From: Pseudomonadota bacterium
GTDB lineage: Bacteria > Pseudomonadota > Gammaproteobacteria > Pseudomonadales > Moraxellaceae
Assembly: GCA_021804485.1 (NCBI GenBank)
Contig: JAJZHM010000002.1
Coordinates: 1-50,456, forward strand
DNA: 50,456 bases
Direction: 5' to 3'
The notes below the pieces were generated by a model that worked only from the letters and a program-made list of their open reading frames with translations, was not told where the DNA came from and searched no databases. Shown here one piece after another: positions 29,113 to 38,681 of the stretch (position 1 is its first letter; each line of letters begins with the position of its first letter). The position numbers and the translations under genes are program-made.

Positions 29113-29781
29113 TCAGAAGGGCCAGAACGTGCTGCTGATCAACTTGGAAAACCAGCCCTTTTCACTGGAATCCTGCAGTTCGCCACGAGCGGTATAGGTC
29201 ACACGGGCGTCCGCTAGTCGCGTCGACAAGACGGTATTGTCCGGATTGATGTCTTCTGGGCGTACATTACCGGAAACCCGAACCAGCTCAGAACCATGGG
29301 AGAGATTGACCCATTTTTCACCCCGAACTATAAGAATGCCGTTGGGAAGTACGTTGACAACTGAAACAGTCAGATTGCCACTCAAGGTATTGCTTTGTCC
29401 CGCTACGGCATTACCCATAAAGTTGCGCTGAGCATTGGAATTAGCCGCAAAATTGGCACCAAAAGGTTTAAAACCGCCGATATTCACTCCAGCCGTACCC
29501 GTATTGGTATCATTCTTCATGATCATGGCATTGTTGCTGTCACTGGAGGTGGTATTCTCTTGCAATACAATCGTTATGGTATCGCCTATACGACGCGCCA
29601 GATGATCCTCATAAAGATTGACGTTATACCCCCCCTGAAACAACGAACCGCTATTGTTCTCCGGCGTAATGCGCGGCAGGGGCATCACCGGGGCATAGGA
29701 GGGATCATTCGGATGAATCATTGGTGCCACACAGCCGCTGAGCAGCAAACTCATCAGTCCAATCGACAGGGAACGTATCAT
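29113..29781 (-). CDS. flgH: Flagellar L-ring lipoprotein FlgH
   Basis: Forms the outer-membrane bushing for the rod. 222 aa with a lipoprotein signal ([17 protein letters not shown], cysteine 17) and the family stretches [35 protein letters not shown] and [16 protein letters not shown]. Eleven bases precede flgI, as expected for the paired L- and P-ring genes. Confidence 0.96.
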   Translation of the reverse strand: MIRSLSIGLMSLLLSGCVAPMIHPNDPSYAPVMPLPRITPENNSGSLFQGGYNVNLYEDHLARRIGDTITIVLQENTTSSDSNNAMIMKNDTNTGTAGVNIGGFKPFGANFAANSNAQRNFMGNAVAGQSNTLSGNLTVSVVNVLPNGILIVRGEKWVNLSHGSELVRVSGNVRPEDINPDNTVLSTRLADARVTYTARGELQDSSEKGWFSKLISSTFWPF

Positions 29782-29811
29782 GTGAATACCTCGTCTGACG
29801 TTGCTATTGGC

Positions 29812-30597
29812 TTACATATTCTGGGTTACAAACTGCATCATCTGGTCTGCAGTCGAAATGACTTTCGAGTTCATTTCATATGCCCGCTGCGCCGAGATCA
29901 TGTCCACCATTTCGGTCACAATATTGACATTGGAAGTTTCCAGGGCACCCTGCTGAATGCTCCCCATGCCATTAACTGCCGCAGGAGAAACAACCGCATT
30001 ACCACTGGAACCTGACTGCTCATAAAGATTATTGCCAATCGCCTGCAAGCCCTGTGGGTTGATGAAATCAGCCAAAGTCAACTGACCAAGTTGGGTCGGC
30101 AAATTGGTGGTCGGATTGTTGTAGGAAATGGTCCCATCCTGGCCAATGGTAATCTGTGAGACTCCCTGGGGAATCGTTACCGTTGGCTGAATCGGATAGC
30201 CCTGTGCAGTCACCAGTTGTCCTTGATTGTTGATCTGCAGACCGCCATCGCGGGTATAAGCGGTCGTTCCATCAGGTAAAAGTACCTGTAAAAATCCCCG
30301 ACCATTGATCGCCACATCCAGAGGTTGACTGGTGACAGAGATCGAACCCTCGGTAAACTGTTTCATGGTGGAACCAATCCGCACTCCGGTACCAACATTA
30401 AGCCCTGAAGGCAACTGTGTACTCGAAGAGGAAGGACCTCCCGGTGATTGCTGTGTCTGGTAAAGCAGATCCTGGAACGTTGCGCGGTCGCGCTTAAATC
30501 CATTCGTTGAAACGTTCGCCAAATTGTTGGCAATCGTTGCCAGCTTGAAATCTTGGGCACTCAAGCCGGTCTTGGCAATCCATAAGGCAGGTTGCAT
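29812..30597 (-). CDS. flgG: Flagellar distal rod protein FlgG
   Basis: Builds the distal rod. 261 aa, the normal size. N-terminal rod/hook motif LATIANNLANVSTNGFKRD, the FlgG-typical GRGFLQVLLPDGTTAYTRDG, and C-terminal VEMVDMISAQRAYEMNSKVI. GGAGAAAG precedes the ATG. Confidence 0.97.
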   Translation of the reverse strand: MQPALWIAKTGLSAQDFKLATIANNLANVSTNGFKRDRATFQDLLYQTQQSPGGPSSSSTQLPSGLNVGTGVRIGSTMKQFTEGSISVTSQPLDVAINGRGFLQVLLPDGTTAYTRDGGLQINNQGQLVTAQGYPIQPTVTIPQGVSQITIGQDGTISYNNPTTNLPTQLGQLTLADFINPQGLQAIGNNLYEQSGSSGNAVVSPAAVNGMGSIQQGALETSNVNIVTEMVDMISAQRAYEMNSKVISTADQMMQFVTQNM

Positions 30598-30628
30598 GGC
30601 ACTTTCTCCACGTCAATACATCGGCACA

Positions 30629-31378
30629 TCAGTTGTACTGCAATATATGTGCCATGTATTGATCGTTACTCTGTGCATCCTGCATGAACTTGACCTGCAG
30701 TTCGAACTGCCGCGACAGCTCGATGATCCGGGTCAACTCACCCACGGCATTGACATTACTGCGTTCAACCGCACCACTAACCAGCCGTACGGACGGATCA
30801 GCCGCCGGCAAGGCACTGCCTTGTGGCACATGCAACAGGCCATCCGTGCCTTTGTTCAAGGTTGTCCCCTTGAGCGTAACCAGTTTGATACTACCAGCAA
30901 CCGTCACACCAGCAATTCCCGAATCGGGTGTCTGATAACTAACCGTTCCATCTTCCCCAACTGCAACCTGAATGGCATTACCCGGCAACACCAAAGGTTT
31001 GCCATCGCTGCCTACCATGGCATAGCCCTGACCATTGTAAAGCTGACCGTCCTGACCCAGATGCAGATCACCTGCACGGGTATAGGCCTCCGTACCATCA
31101 GGAGCACGCACAGCAAGCCAGCCGCTGCCGTTAACAGCAACATCCATGGGATTGCCGGTCGTATCCAGTGACCCGGCGGTGGTATCCGTTCCCGGCTCTT
31201 CCACCATGGCATAGACCCGGCTCGGATAGCTGGCGCCAAAGACCTGCATGGAACGTGCCTGCTCAAAATCAGACTTAAATCCATCGGTACTGACATTGGC
31301 CAGATTATTGGCATGAATGCTTTGAGCATTCATGGTCTGCACCGCACCCGACAACGCCAGGAACAAGGAACGATCCAT
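30629..31378 (-). CDS. flgF: Flagellar proximal rod protein FlgF
   Basis: Proximal rod subunit. 249 aa from the ATG at 31378, preceded by GGAGG at six bases (the GTG at 31381 is less well placed). Hallmarks are HANNLANVSTDGFKSDFEQ, GSGWLAVRAPDGTEAYTRAG and the C-terminal NAVGELTRIIELSRQFELQ. FlgG directly downstream has the same architecture, the usual paralogous pair. Confidence 0.95.
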   Translation of the reverse strand: MDRSLFLALSGAVQTMNAQSIHANNLANVSTDGFKSDFEQARSMQVFGASYPSRVYAMVEEPGTDTTAGSLDTTGNPMDVAVNGSGWLAVRAPDGTEAYTRAGDLHLGQDGQLYNGQGYAMVGSDGKPLVLPGNAIQVAVGEDGTVSYQTPDSGIAGVTVAGSIKLVTLKGTTLNKGTDGLLHVPQGSALPAADPSVRLVSGAVERSNVNAVGELTRIIELSRQFELQVKFMQDAQSNDQYMAHILQYN

Positions 31379-31396
31379 CACTCACCTCCAATCAGA

Positions 31397-33361
31397 CTAT
31401 GGTGCGCCACCAATATTGATGACTGCCTGCAAAACGGTTGATTCGGTTTGAATCGACTTGGCGTTTGCCTGATAATTACTTTGCGCCGTAATCAGGTTCA
31501 CCAGTTCGTTCGACAGATTCACGGTCGACTCTTCCAGGGCACCAGAAGTCAGCAGCCCAAGCGACGAATTGCCCGGTACCCCATAAGTCGGCTGACCCGA
31601 GGCAAAGGTCTGTTCCCAGGATGACTGGCCGATGGATTTCAATCCTTGCTGATCCGGAAAATTAGCCAGAGCCACGAGCCCAAGCGTCTTTGACTGACCA
31701 TTGGTATAATTAGCCTGCAACTGGCCGGTATTACTAATCGTCAATCCACTCAATTGTCCGGTGGTATAGCCATTCTGGGTCAATGAGTTCACTGAAAATG
31801 GGCTACCGTACTGCGTACTCCCTGATAGGTTAATACTGAAGTTTGAACTGGTTGGTGGGTTTGGGATCGGTAAGGAACCACCGTTGGCAACCGACTGGCC
31901 CGCCACTGCTCCATTCGGCTGACCACTGGTATTCAAGGGAGTCCAGTTGGAGATCAGGATCGAACCGGTTGCCGTTGTATTCAGGGAACCATCGTTATTA
32001 AAAACAACATTGTGTGAATACATGGTTGGTTGAATATTCTGCGGTGCAGGCAAAGCTGTATTCGGATCACCGACATTCTGTCCATCAATCTGGGCATAGA
32101 CAGTCCAGGTATTGGGTGGAGAGTCCTTGACAAAATAGGTATTCATCTGATGAGCGTTACCCAAACTGTCATAGACTGTGGTCCCGGTGACCGAGTTATA
32201 GGTCGCAGGATTTGTCGGATCGAACGTATTGGAGATATAAGGAGATCCGACAGGTGAGGACGCAAAAATACTACCGCCGCCATTGGTCAGGGTATAGCCC
32301 TGCTGCAGATTCAAGCTCACAACCCCACCGACCGTGGCATTGCCACCGGCAGCTCCTGTCAAAACCAAAGGACTTCCAACGGTCTGTGTTGCGCTGATCA
32401 TTCCCTGCACCGTCAAGGTATCAGCAGCATTCCCACTGTTGCTGATCCCAAAACCTAGGTCCTGCCCCGAATTTGAAGTGACCGTAACCGTATTCCCGGT
32501 AACCGAGGCCGTGATGCCATTGAGCGTTGTATTGGTCAGATTATTGACAGCAGCAGCAAAAGCCTGCGGCGTAGAACCGGAAATGGATACACCATTCAAA
32601 GTTACTGTCGATCCCGTATTATTAAAGCCCGTCACCTGCGCCACGGTTTTCGCTGTCGACGAAACACCGGATTGTAATTGCAGCTGTTGCGCCATGGCTA
32701 GAGCAGATTCCCCTGCCGTAAAAGTAACGACTGAAGATCCACCCGTATTGGAATTATTAACCGTAACCGTCTCACCCGGATAACCGTTGGTCGTACCATT
32801 ATTCGCGTTGGCAACCTTGCTTCCCAAAGACTGATAGCTATTTCCCTGAACCACGAGAACTTTGGCCGTTGCATCAAGATTAAAGTTTCCAGATATCGAG
32901 GTGGTTCGCGCCGGAGCCTGATTGGCGGTAGAGACCTGCAGAGGGGTGAGTGCGTTGCCAATCACATTACCACTGGCATCAACCGCATAGCCCTGCAGTT
33001 GGGCATTCTGTGAATTGACAATATATCCGTTCTTATCGAGTCCAAATTGCCCCGCCCGGGTATAGGACAAAGCACCACCATTACTCATGGTGAAAAATCC
33101 GGCTCCACTGATCGCCACATCAAGACTGTTACCGGTATTCTGCAAATTTCCCTGATTGAACATCTGCCGGACATCATTCAGATTGACCCCCGAACCAATG
33201 GCATTAGATCCGGTGCCCAGCACAGAGGCCGCATACACATCACCAAACTCTGCACGAGATGATTTGTAACCAATCGTGCTGGCATTTGCAATATTATTAC
33301 TGATCACATCCAGATTGGAACTGGAGGCACTCAATCCACTCAATGCAGTATTAAAGGACAT
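31397..33361 (-). CDS. flgE: Flagellar hook protein FlgE, unusually long
   Basis: Universal-joint hook subunit. 654 aa against about 400 in E. coli. N-terminal core (FNTALSGLSASSSNLDVISN, NNIANASTIGYKSSRAEFG) and C-terminal core (SNELVNLITAQSNYQANAKS, TESTVLQAVINIG) are canonical. The additional length is in the outer part, about residues 180-500. Residues 190-372 resemble FlgK residues 555-735, with NGYP, TAGESA, a VTLN strand, SGSTP and ATVGGV occurring in the same order. The block probably forms an extra outward-facing domain. Confidence 0.94.
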   Translation of the reverse strand: MSFNTALSGLSASSSNLDVISNNIANASTIGYKSSRAEFGDVYAASVLGTGSNAIGSGVNLNDVRQMFNQGNLQNTGNSLDVAISGAGFFTMSNGGALSYTRAGQFGLDKNGYIVNSQNAQLQGYAVDASGNVIGNALTPLQVSTANQAPARTTSISGNFNLDATAKVLVVQGNSYQSLGSKVANANNGTTNGYPGETVTVNNSNTGGSSVVTFTAGESALAMAQQLQLQSGVSSTAKTVAQVTGFNNTGSTVTLNGVSISGSTPQAFAAAVNNLTNTTLNGITASVTGNTVTVTSNSGQDLGFGISNSGNAADTLTVQGMISATQTVGSPLVLTGAAGGNATVGGVVSLNLQQGYTLTNGGGSIFASSPVGSPYISNTFDPTNPATYNSVTGTTVYDSLGNAHQMNTYFVKDSPPNTWTVYAQIDGQNVGDPNTALPAPQNIQPTMYSHNVVFNNDGSLNTTATGSILISNWTPLNTSGQPNGAVAGQSVANGGSLPIPNPPTSSNFSINLSGSTQYGSPFSVNSLTQNGYTTGQLSGLTISNTGQLQANYTNGQSKTLGLVALANFPDQQGLKSIGQSSWEQTFASGQPTYGVPGNSSLGLLTSGALEESTVNLSNELVNLITAQSNYQANAKSIQTESTVLQAVINIGGAP

Positions 33362-33387
33362 GGTATCTACCTCTTAACAATATGAAC

Positions 33388-34125
33388 TTATTGGGCAATC
33401 TGAGTCACCGACGTCAGTGGCACTGAACCCATCCCCTGCAGATTCAACTGCACGGCACCACCGCTTCCACTAAAGCTGACACTGTTGACACTGGCTGGCA
33501 AATTGGTACTTAATTGCGTTGTTTTACCCCCGACAGGCGCTGAAACTGCAACACTGTAGGTCCCAGCAGGCATGGCAACACCCTCATTATTTGTACCATC
33601 CCAACTAAAGTTATTGGTTCCGGCCGCCTGAGAACCCAACTGAATATTTTTAACCACACTACCACTGCTATCCGATATGACCGCACTAACCCCACTACTG
33701 GCCTGGGGAAGCGTGTACTGGCCATTCACACCACCTTGGCCACCATAAGACGTTGTACTGGATGGAACGTAGACCTGCTTGCCAATCAGACTGGATGCCT
33801 GTAAGGCCTGATTCGAGGTCATGCTCTGGCTGAGCGACGTCATCGTGGTATTCATGTTTTGAATACCCTGAACCTGGGAAAACTGGGCAAGCTGAGCAAC
33901 AAACTGGGTATTATCCATCGGATTAAGTGGATCCTGATTTTTGAGCTGCGCCATCATCATGGTCAGGAAATCATTTTCACCGAGTGACTGCGTTGCTGAA
34001 GCCACTGCCTTTGCTGCATTAGTAGCCGAGGACGATGCATTGGCTCCTGATGCTGCTGTCTGACTACCGATCGCATATTGATTGAGAATCGAATTATTCG
34101 AACCAGAGCTGGAAATGGAACTCAT
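33388..34125 (-). CDS. flgD: Flagellar hook-capping protein FlgD
   Basis: Cap that guides FlgE assembly. 245 aa from the ATG at 34125, six bases after GAGG. The hallmark LGENDFLTMMMAQLKNQDPL then NPMDNTQFVAQLAQFSQVQG, given here in two parts, is conserved; a C-terminal FlgD Ig/tudor-like part follows (FSWDGTNNEGVAMPAGTYSV). Sits between flgC and flgE as usual. Confidence 0.95.
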   Translation of the reverse strand: MSSISSSGSNNSILNQYAIGSQTAASGANASSSATNAAKAVASATQSLGENDFLTMMMAQLKNQDPLNPMDNTQFVAQLAQFSQVQGIQNMNTTMTSLSQSMTSNQALQASSLIGKQVYVPSSTTSYGGQGGVNGQYTLPQASSGVSAVISDSSGSVVKNIQLGSQAAGTNNFSWDGTNNEGVAMPAGTYSVAVSAPVGGKTTQLSTNLPASVNSVSFSGSGGAVQLNLQGMGSVPLTSVTQIAQ

Positions 34126-34133
34126 CACACACC

Positions 34134-34577
34134 TCACTGACCCAGGGTCAAAGTTTTTTGCATCAATTGTTTGGCCGTGTTCAACACATCAACATTGGTC
34201 TGAAAGGAACGCGATGCCGAGATCATATTGGCCATTTCTTCAACAACATTGACATTGGGATAGGCCACGTAACCACTTTTGTCTGCATAGGGACTATGCG
34301 GCTCATATCGCATCTGTAAGGGCGCCTGGCTTTCAACGATACCGGCAACCTGAACTCCGGCCGCCTCAGGACCAAGGGACATATCCGCATGCCCACTGTT
34401 GACATCAACAAGCGACTGCTGAACCGTACGAAACACAGGCTCCCGGGCGCGGTAAGTTTTACCTACTGAAGAGGTTACCGAATCAGCATTAGCAATATTG
34501 CTCGAAACGGTATTCAATCGAACAGTCTGGGCACTCATCCCACTGCCCGCAATACTGAAAATATCCGACATCGACAT
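34134..34577 (-). CDS. flgC: Flagellar proximal rod protein FlgC
   Basis: Proximal rod subunit. 147 aa; N-terminal FSIAGSGMSAQTVRLNTVSS then NIANADSVTS, and C-terminal YVAYPNVNVVEEMANMISAS with SFQTNVDVLNTAKQLMQKTL. Ten bases after flgB and eight before flgD. Confidence 0.96.
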   Translation of the reverse strand: MSMSDIFSIAGSGMSAQTVRLNTVSSNIANADSVTSSVGKTYRAREPVFRTVQQSLVDVNSGHADMSLGPEAAGVQVAGIVESQAPLQMRYEPHSPYADKSGYVAYPNVNVVEEMANMISASRSFQTNVDVLNTAKQLMQKTLTLGQ

Positions 34578-34587
34578 GATGAACTCC

Positions 34588-34989
34588 TTAATTGCCTTTA
34601 ACAGCCGTCATCAGGTTCTTGATCGAATTACCCAAAAAAGTCAGGGTCGCCTGGTAGTTCATGGCATTTCGGGAGAAAGCAGCTTCCTCAACCTGCTGAT
34701 CGACCGTATTTCCATCAACTGATGGCTGTGTTGGAATGCGGTATTCGATCACATCGACAGGGGGTGCAGGTGGCAACCCAGAGAGATGATCCGGCTGAGT
34801 CTGACGGACTGCGGACTGCTGCATACCACTTTGAGCTGCCTGCATGGCCGCCGCAAAATTAATATCCTTGGCCTTGTAATTTGGGGTATCACTATTGGCT
34901 AGATTTGAGGCCAAAATTTGCATCCTTTGAGATTCAACTCCCAAAGCACGCGTATCAAACCCCAGAACGGAAGAGAAACTGAGAGGCAT
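34588..34989 (-). CDS. flgB: Flagellar proximal rod protein FlgB
   Basis: Proximal rod subunit and first gene of the flg operon. 133 aa from the ATG at 34989 (GGAG eight bases upstream); an upstream extension lacks family similarity and would overlap the promoter. Typical are LASNLANSDTPNYKAKDINF and the C-terminal MNYQATLTFLGNSIKNLMTA. A sigma-54-like promoter lies 33-48 bases upstream of the ATG. Confidence 0.95.
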   Translation of the reverse strand: MPLSFSSVLGFDTRALGVESQRMQILASNLANSDTPNYKAKDINFAAAMQAAQSGMQQSAVRQTQPDHLSGLPPAPPVDVIEYRIPTQPSVDGNTVDQQVEEAAFSRNAMNYQATLTFLGNSIKNLMTAVKGN

Positions 34990-35021
34990 AGCCGTCACTC
35001 CAAGCTGTTTGACAGGAATAA

Positions 35022-35037
35022 AGCAAAAACCATACCA
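35022..35037 (-). promoter_or_regulatory. Sigma-54 (RpoN) promoter of the flgB operon
   Basis: Minus strand TGGTATG, four bases, TTGCT: the -24 GG and -12 GC are exactly spaced and the -12 half is a full match to the consensus TGGCACG-N4-TTGCW, with two mismatches in the -24 half. The expected transcript start is about 20 bases before the flgB ATG. RpoN control of flgB is established in Pseudomonas and Vibrio and implies an FleQ/FleR-type activator elsewhere in the genome. Confidence 0.75.
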
Positions 35038-35109
35038 ATCAAACAATCACAGAATAACGAAGGAATCAGCGCCCAATCAGGCAAGGATTAAAAAAAGACG
35101 AAAAGGATC

Positions 35110-35135
35110 AAAAAAGGCGTCATAGATTTGACGCC
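35110..35135 (-). terminator. Intrinsic terminator of cheV
   Basis: On the minus strand GGCGTCA (129-135 of 35100s) pairs with TGACGCC (116-122) around AATCTA and is followed by six T. It lies 10 bases after the cheV stop and separates cheV from the flgB promoter. Confidence 0.85.
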
Positions 35136-35145
35136 CAAGAGAGGA

Positions 35146-36087
35146 TCATGATTTAGGAGAGTTGACCCGAACACGTTCTGAGACCTTGGCAGCAAGATCA
35201 TCAGGCCGAAATTTTGCAAGGAAATCATTGGCTCCGACCTTCTTTACCAGCGCCTCATTAAACACTCCCGACAAGGACGTATGCAAAAGCACATACAACT
35301 GACTAAGGCGTGGATCCTTACGAATTTCAGAAGTAAGGGTATAACCATCCATTTCCGGCATCTCGATATCGGAAATAAGCAGGATATACTCTTTGGTCAC
35401 ATCCTTGCCATCATCCGCGAGCTTACGCAAATGTTTGATCGCCTGCAACCCATCACTCAGTTCATGGATCTGCACCCCGACACTCTGCAGACAACGAATC
35501 ACCTGCTTGCGTGCTACTGAAGAATCATCCACCACCAGCACATTAAACTGTTGCTGCTGGGCAGCGGTCTGCACTTCTTCGGTCACAATCCCTGCGGAAA
35601 CTTCATGCCGCATCGGCGAAACTTCGGCAAGAATCTTCTCTACATCAATAATTTCAACCAGCCGGTCCCCAACCTGAGTTACCGCCGTCAGATAACTCTG
35701 CTTGCCGGTCCCCTTGGGTGGCGGATGTATATCCTCCCAATTGGTATTAATGATGTTTTCAACAGAATGAACCATAAACCCCTGAATATTCATATTATAT
35801 TCAGTAATGATGACAAAACAGTCATCAATATTCTGCATGGCCGGCCCGCCAACAGCTAGAGACATATCCATGACCGGAATCGTTCCACCACGAATATGGG
35901 CAACACCACGAACCACATCATGGCGCTTCGGCAACGATGTCAGTTTCGGGCAGCGTAACACTTCCCTGACCTTGAAAACATTAATCCCATACTGCTGATC
36001 ACCATTAAGGCGAAATAACAGCAATTCCAGACGGTTTTGACCAACCATCTGGGTTCGCTTATCGACCGTCTCCAATAAGCCACTCAT
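35146..36087 (-). CDS. cheV: Chemotaxis coupling protein CheV (CheW-receiver fusion)
   Basis: Couples chemoreceptors to CheA and can be phosphorylated to tune the signal. 313 aa from the ATG at 36087 (GAGGTTTAC upstream). Residues 15-170 form a CheW domain (FRLNGDQQYGINVFKVREVL, VRGVAHIRGGTIPVMD) and 185-310 a receiver domain (FNVLVVDDSSVARKQVIR, phospho-acceptor in LLISDIEMPEMDG, lysine in NDFLAKF). It has its own promoter and terminator. In Pseudomonas cheV is followed by cheR before flgB; cheR is absent here. Confidence 0.94.
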   Translation of the reverse strand: MSGLLETVDKRTQMVGQNRLELLLFRLNGDQQYGINVFKVREVLRCPKLTSLPKRHDVVRGVAHIRGGTIPVMDMSLAVGGPAMQNIDDCFVIITEYNMNIQGFMVHSVENIINTNWEDIHPPPKGTGKQSYLTAVTQVGDRLVEIIDVEKILAEVSPMRHEVSAGIVTEEVQTAAQQQQFNVLVVDDSSVARKQVIRCLQSVGVQIHELSDGLQAIKHLRKLADDGKDVTKEYILLISDIEMPEMDGYTLTSEIRKDPRLSQLYVLLHTSLSGVFNEALVKKVGANDFLAKFRPDDLAAKVSERVRVNSPKS

Positions 36088-36141
36088 GTAAACCTCACTC
36101 TGTAAAAAGCAGGATGCGAGTCCATAACTACGCCTGTTTAC

Positions 36142-36170
36142 ACTGTAGAACTCTGTACCGGCAAATTCAA
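36142..36170 (-). promoter_or_regulatory. Candidate sigma-70 promoter of cheV
   Basis: TTGAAT (36165-36170), 17 bases, TACAGT (36142-36147) on the minus strand, directly downstream of the ribosomal-operon terminator and about 50 bases before the cheV start. Confidence 0.55.
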
Positions 36171-36176
36171 GCAAAC

Positions 36177-36208
36177 AAAAAAAAAGAGCAGCATAGCCAC
36201 TCTTTTTT
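36177..36208 (-). terminator. Intrinsic terminator of the ribosomal protein cluster
   Basis: On the minus strand A6-GAGTGGC pairs with GCTGCTC-T6 (13 pairs with two G-U, loop TAT), then three more T. It lies 29 bases after the rplQ stop. Confidence 0.88.
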
Positions 36209-36236
36209 ATCAAATACAAACTTTGACCAAAACTGA

Positions 36237-36599
36237 TCAGATCGAACGATCAACCAGTTCAACATAGGCCATAGGTGCATTATCACCAGCACGTGGTTCT
36301 GTCTTGACGATACGCAGATAACCACCAGCACGTTCACGATACCGCGGACCAAGCACCGTAAAAAGCTTACCAACGACAAGATCGCTACGGGTACGTGCAA
36401 AAGCAAGACGACGATTAGCAACCGAGTCCTGCTTTGCCAAGGTAATTAGAGGCTCAGCAACACGCCGCAGCTCTTTTGCCTTCGGCAGAGTGGTCAGAAT
36501 CAACTCGTGCTCAAAAAGGGAAACAGCCATGTTACGAAACATGGCCACACGATGGCTGCTGTTTCGACCTAATTTAACTCCGCTATTACGATGACGCAT
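36237..36599 (-). CDS. rplQ: Ribosomal protein bL17
   Basis: Large-subunit protein near the exit tunnel. 120 aa starting at the ATG at 36599 (AAAGGTG upstream); the family start [17 protein letters not shown] confirms it. [20 protein letters not shown] and the C-terminal [20 protein letters not shown] are typical. Last gene of the alpha operon, 21 bases after rpoA. Confidence 0.97.
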   Translation of the reverse strand: MRHRNSGVKLGRNSSHRVAMFRNMAVSLFEHELILTTLPKAKELRRVAEPLITLAKQDSVANRRLAFARTRSDLVVGKLFTVLGPRYRERAGGYLRIVKTEPRAGDNAPMAYVELVDRSI

Positions 36600-36620
36600 G
36601 ATCAATACACCTTTACTTAA

Positions 36621-37625
36621 TTATCGACCGCGAAAATTGACACGGTCATCATTGCGCAAGCTGGCTGGTGGCCAATTCTCAAGACGCATACCCAAGGACA
36701 ACCCTTTCGATGCAAGGACATCCTTGATTTCGGTCAGGGATTTCTTGCCCAAGTTTGGCGTCTTCAGCAGTTCAACTTCCGTTCTCTGCACAAGATCACC
36801 AATATAATAAATATTCTCAGCCTTGAGACAGTTCGCAGAACGAACAGTCAGTTCAAGATCATCAACGGGACGTAGAAGAATCGGGTCGACTTCCTCACGC
36901 TCCATAACAGGCTCGGGAACCTTGTCTTTTTGCAGATCGACAAATACGGCAATCTGCTGCTGGAGAATGGTTGCCGCCCGACGGATCGCTTCTTCCGGGT
37001 CAATTGTCCCATTGGTTTCAAGGTCAATAACGAGCTTGTCCAGATTGGTACGTTGTTCCACACGGGCACTTTCAACAACATAAGCAACGCGCCGTACAGG
37101 ACTGTACGATGCATCCAGTTGCAGACGACCAATTGGCCGCGTTTCACTTTCTGTAAAACGAGCATCAGCTGGTTCATAACCACGACCACGCCCAACTTTA
37201 AGCCGCATGTGCAGGTTCGCATTCTGACCAAGATGAGCAATGATATGATCCGGATTCATGATCTCGATAAAATGTGGGCATACAAGATCCGCAGCCGTTA
37301 CAACACCGGAGCCCGACTTCGATATCTCGACATATCCTTCGGAGTGATCGTGCATGATCAAAGCCAATCCCTTAATATTCAGCAAGATTTCAATAACATC
37401 TTCCTGAACACCTTCGATGGTGCTGTATTCGTGATCCACACCCTGAATCTCGGCTTCGGTCACAGCTGCCCCAGGCATACTGGAAAGAAGAATACGCCGC
37501 AATGCATTGCCGAGGGTATGACCAAACCCACGCTCCAGCGGTTCAAGCACGACCTTAGCCTGTCTGGAAGATATTGCCTGAACATTGATTGATCGTGGAG
37601 TTAAAAACTCAGCAACACTAGACAT
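36621..37625 (-). CDS. rpoA: RNA polymerase alpha subunit
   Basis: Nucleates RNA polymerase assembly and contacts activators and UP elements. 334 aa from the ATG at 37625 (GAGGTGGCT before it). The N-terminal dimerisation domain shows [20 protein letters not shown], and the C-terminal domain carries the DNA-binding [19 protein letters not shown] with Arg, Asn, Cys and Lys in the positions of E. coli R265, N268, C269 and K271, then [16 protein letters not shown]. Located between rpsD and rplQ, the conserved alpha-operon order. Confidence 0.98.
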   Translation of the reverse strand: MSSVAEFLTPRSINVQAISSRQAKVVLEPLERGFGHTLGNALRRILLSSMPGAAVTEAEIQGVDHEYSTIEGVQEDVIEILLNIKGLALIMHDHSEGYVEISKSGSGVVTAADLVCPHFIEIMNPDHIIAHLGQNANLHMRLKVGRGRGYEPADARFTESETRPIGRLQLDASYSPVRRVAYVVESARVEQRTNLDKLVIDLETNGTIDPEEAIRRAATILQQQIAVFVDLQKDKVPEPVMEREEVDPILLRPVDDLELTVRSANCLKAENIYYIGDLVQRTEVELLKTPNLGKKSLTEIKDVLASKGLSLGMRLENWPPASLRNDDRVNFRGR

Positions 37626-37641
37626 AGCCACCTCTTCAAAA

Positions 37642-38265
37642 TTATTTGGAGTAGAGTTCGACAATCAGGTTTTCATTAATTTCCTGATAAAGGTCAACAC
37701 GCTCCGGAAGAGCCTTAAAGAGTCCCTTCATACCCTGAGCATCAACATCAACCCAGGAGGGCACGCCACGCTGGGAAGAAAGCTCAAGCGCATTCTTGAT
37801 ACGAAGTTGCTCTCTCGCCCCTTCGTGAATGGTAATTTCATCACCGGGACGTACTTGATGACTGGGGATACTGACCCGCTTACCGTTCAGCAGCACGCTG
37901 CGATGCGAAACAAGCTGACGTGCTTCTGCTCGTGTGGCACCAAAGCCCATGCGATAAACAACGTTATCCAGACGCCCTTCGAGAAGCTGCAACAGACGCT
38001 CGCCAGTTGCACCTTTAAGACGCGCTGCTTCCTTATAATAATTCACGAATTGACGCTCAAGAACACCATAAATCCGGCGAACTTTTTGTTTCTCACGCAG
38101 CTGCTGCGCATAATCCGAAGAACGTCCACGCTTGCTTGGGCCATGTTGACCAGGTGGAACTTCATGATTACACTTCTGGTCTAGTGGCTTCACACCACTC
38201 TTAAGAAACAGGTCTGTTCCTTCACGACGAGCAAGCTTGCACTTAGGGCCTAGATAACGAGCCAT
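37642..38265 (-). CDS. rpsD: Ribosomal protein uS4
   Basis: Primary 16S rRNA-binding protein and, in E. coli, translational repressor of the alpha operon. 207 aa: [20 protein letters not shown] start, [15 protein letters not shown] and the S4 RNA-binding domain with [20 protein letters not shown]. Only two cysteines of the four in zinc-binding S4 proteins are present, so no zinc site is expected. Confidence 0.98.
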   Translation of the reverse strand: MARYLGPKCKLARREGTDLFLKSGVKPLDQKCNHEVPPGQHGPSKRGRSSDYAQQLREKQKVRRIYGVLERQFVNYYKEAARLKGATGERLLQLLEGRLDNVVYRMGFGATRAEARQLVSHRSVLLNGKRVSIPSHQVRPGDEITIHEGAREQLRIKNALELSSQRGVPSWVDVDAQGMKGLFKALPERVDLYQEINENLIVELYSK

Positions 38266-38282
38266 ATTTGTTTAACCTCAGA

Positions 38283-38669
38283 TTAGACGCGACGCTTTTT
38301 GGGTGGACGGCAGCCATTATGCGGAATAGGAGTTACATCCGTAATGCTGCTAATCTTGTATCCGACGGCATTAAGTGCACGTACAGCCGATTCACGGCCG
38401 GGTCCGGGACCCTTCACCATGACATCGAGGTTCTTTAGTCCGTACTCCTGTGCAGCCTTTCCGGCCGTTTCTGCAGCAACCTGGGCTGCAAATGGAGTCG
38501 ACTTGCGCGAACCACGGAATCCTGACCCCCCCGCAGTAGCCCAGCTCAATGCATTACCCTGTCGATCGGTAATGGTGACAATGGTATTGTTGAACGATGC
38601 ATGAATATGCGCAATCCCATCAGAGACTGTGCGGGTAATTTTCTTGCGTACACGCGTATCTTTTGCCAT
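38283..38669 (-). CDS. rpsK: Ribosomal protein uS11
   Basis: Small-subunit platform protein. 128 aa with [40 protein letters not shown], the [15 protein letters not shown] loop and a basic C-terminus [11 protein letters not shown]. Between rpsM (12 bases) and rpsD (17 bases). Confidence 0.98.
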   Translation of the reverse strand: MAKDTRVRKKITRTVSDGIAHIHASFNNTIVTITDRQGNALSWATAGGSGFRGSRKSTPFAAQVAAETAGKAAQEYGLKNLDVMVKGPGPGRESAVRALNAVGYKISSITDVTPIPHNGCRPPKKRRV

Positions 38670-38681
38670 GGCTCTCGACTC

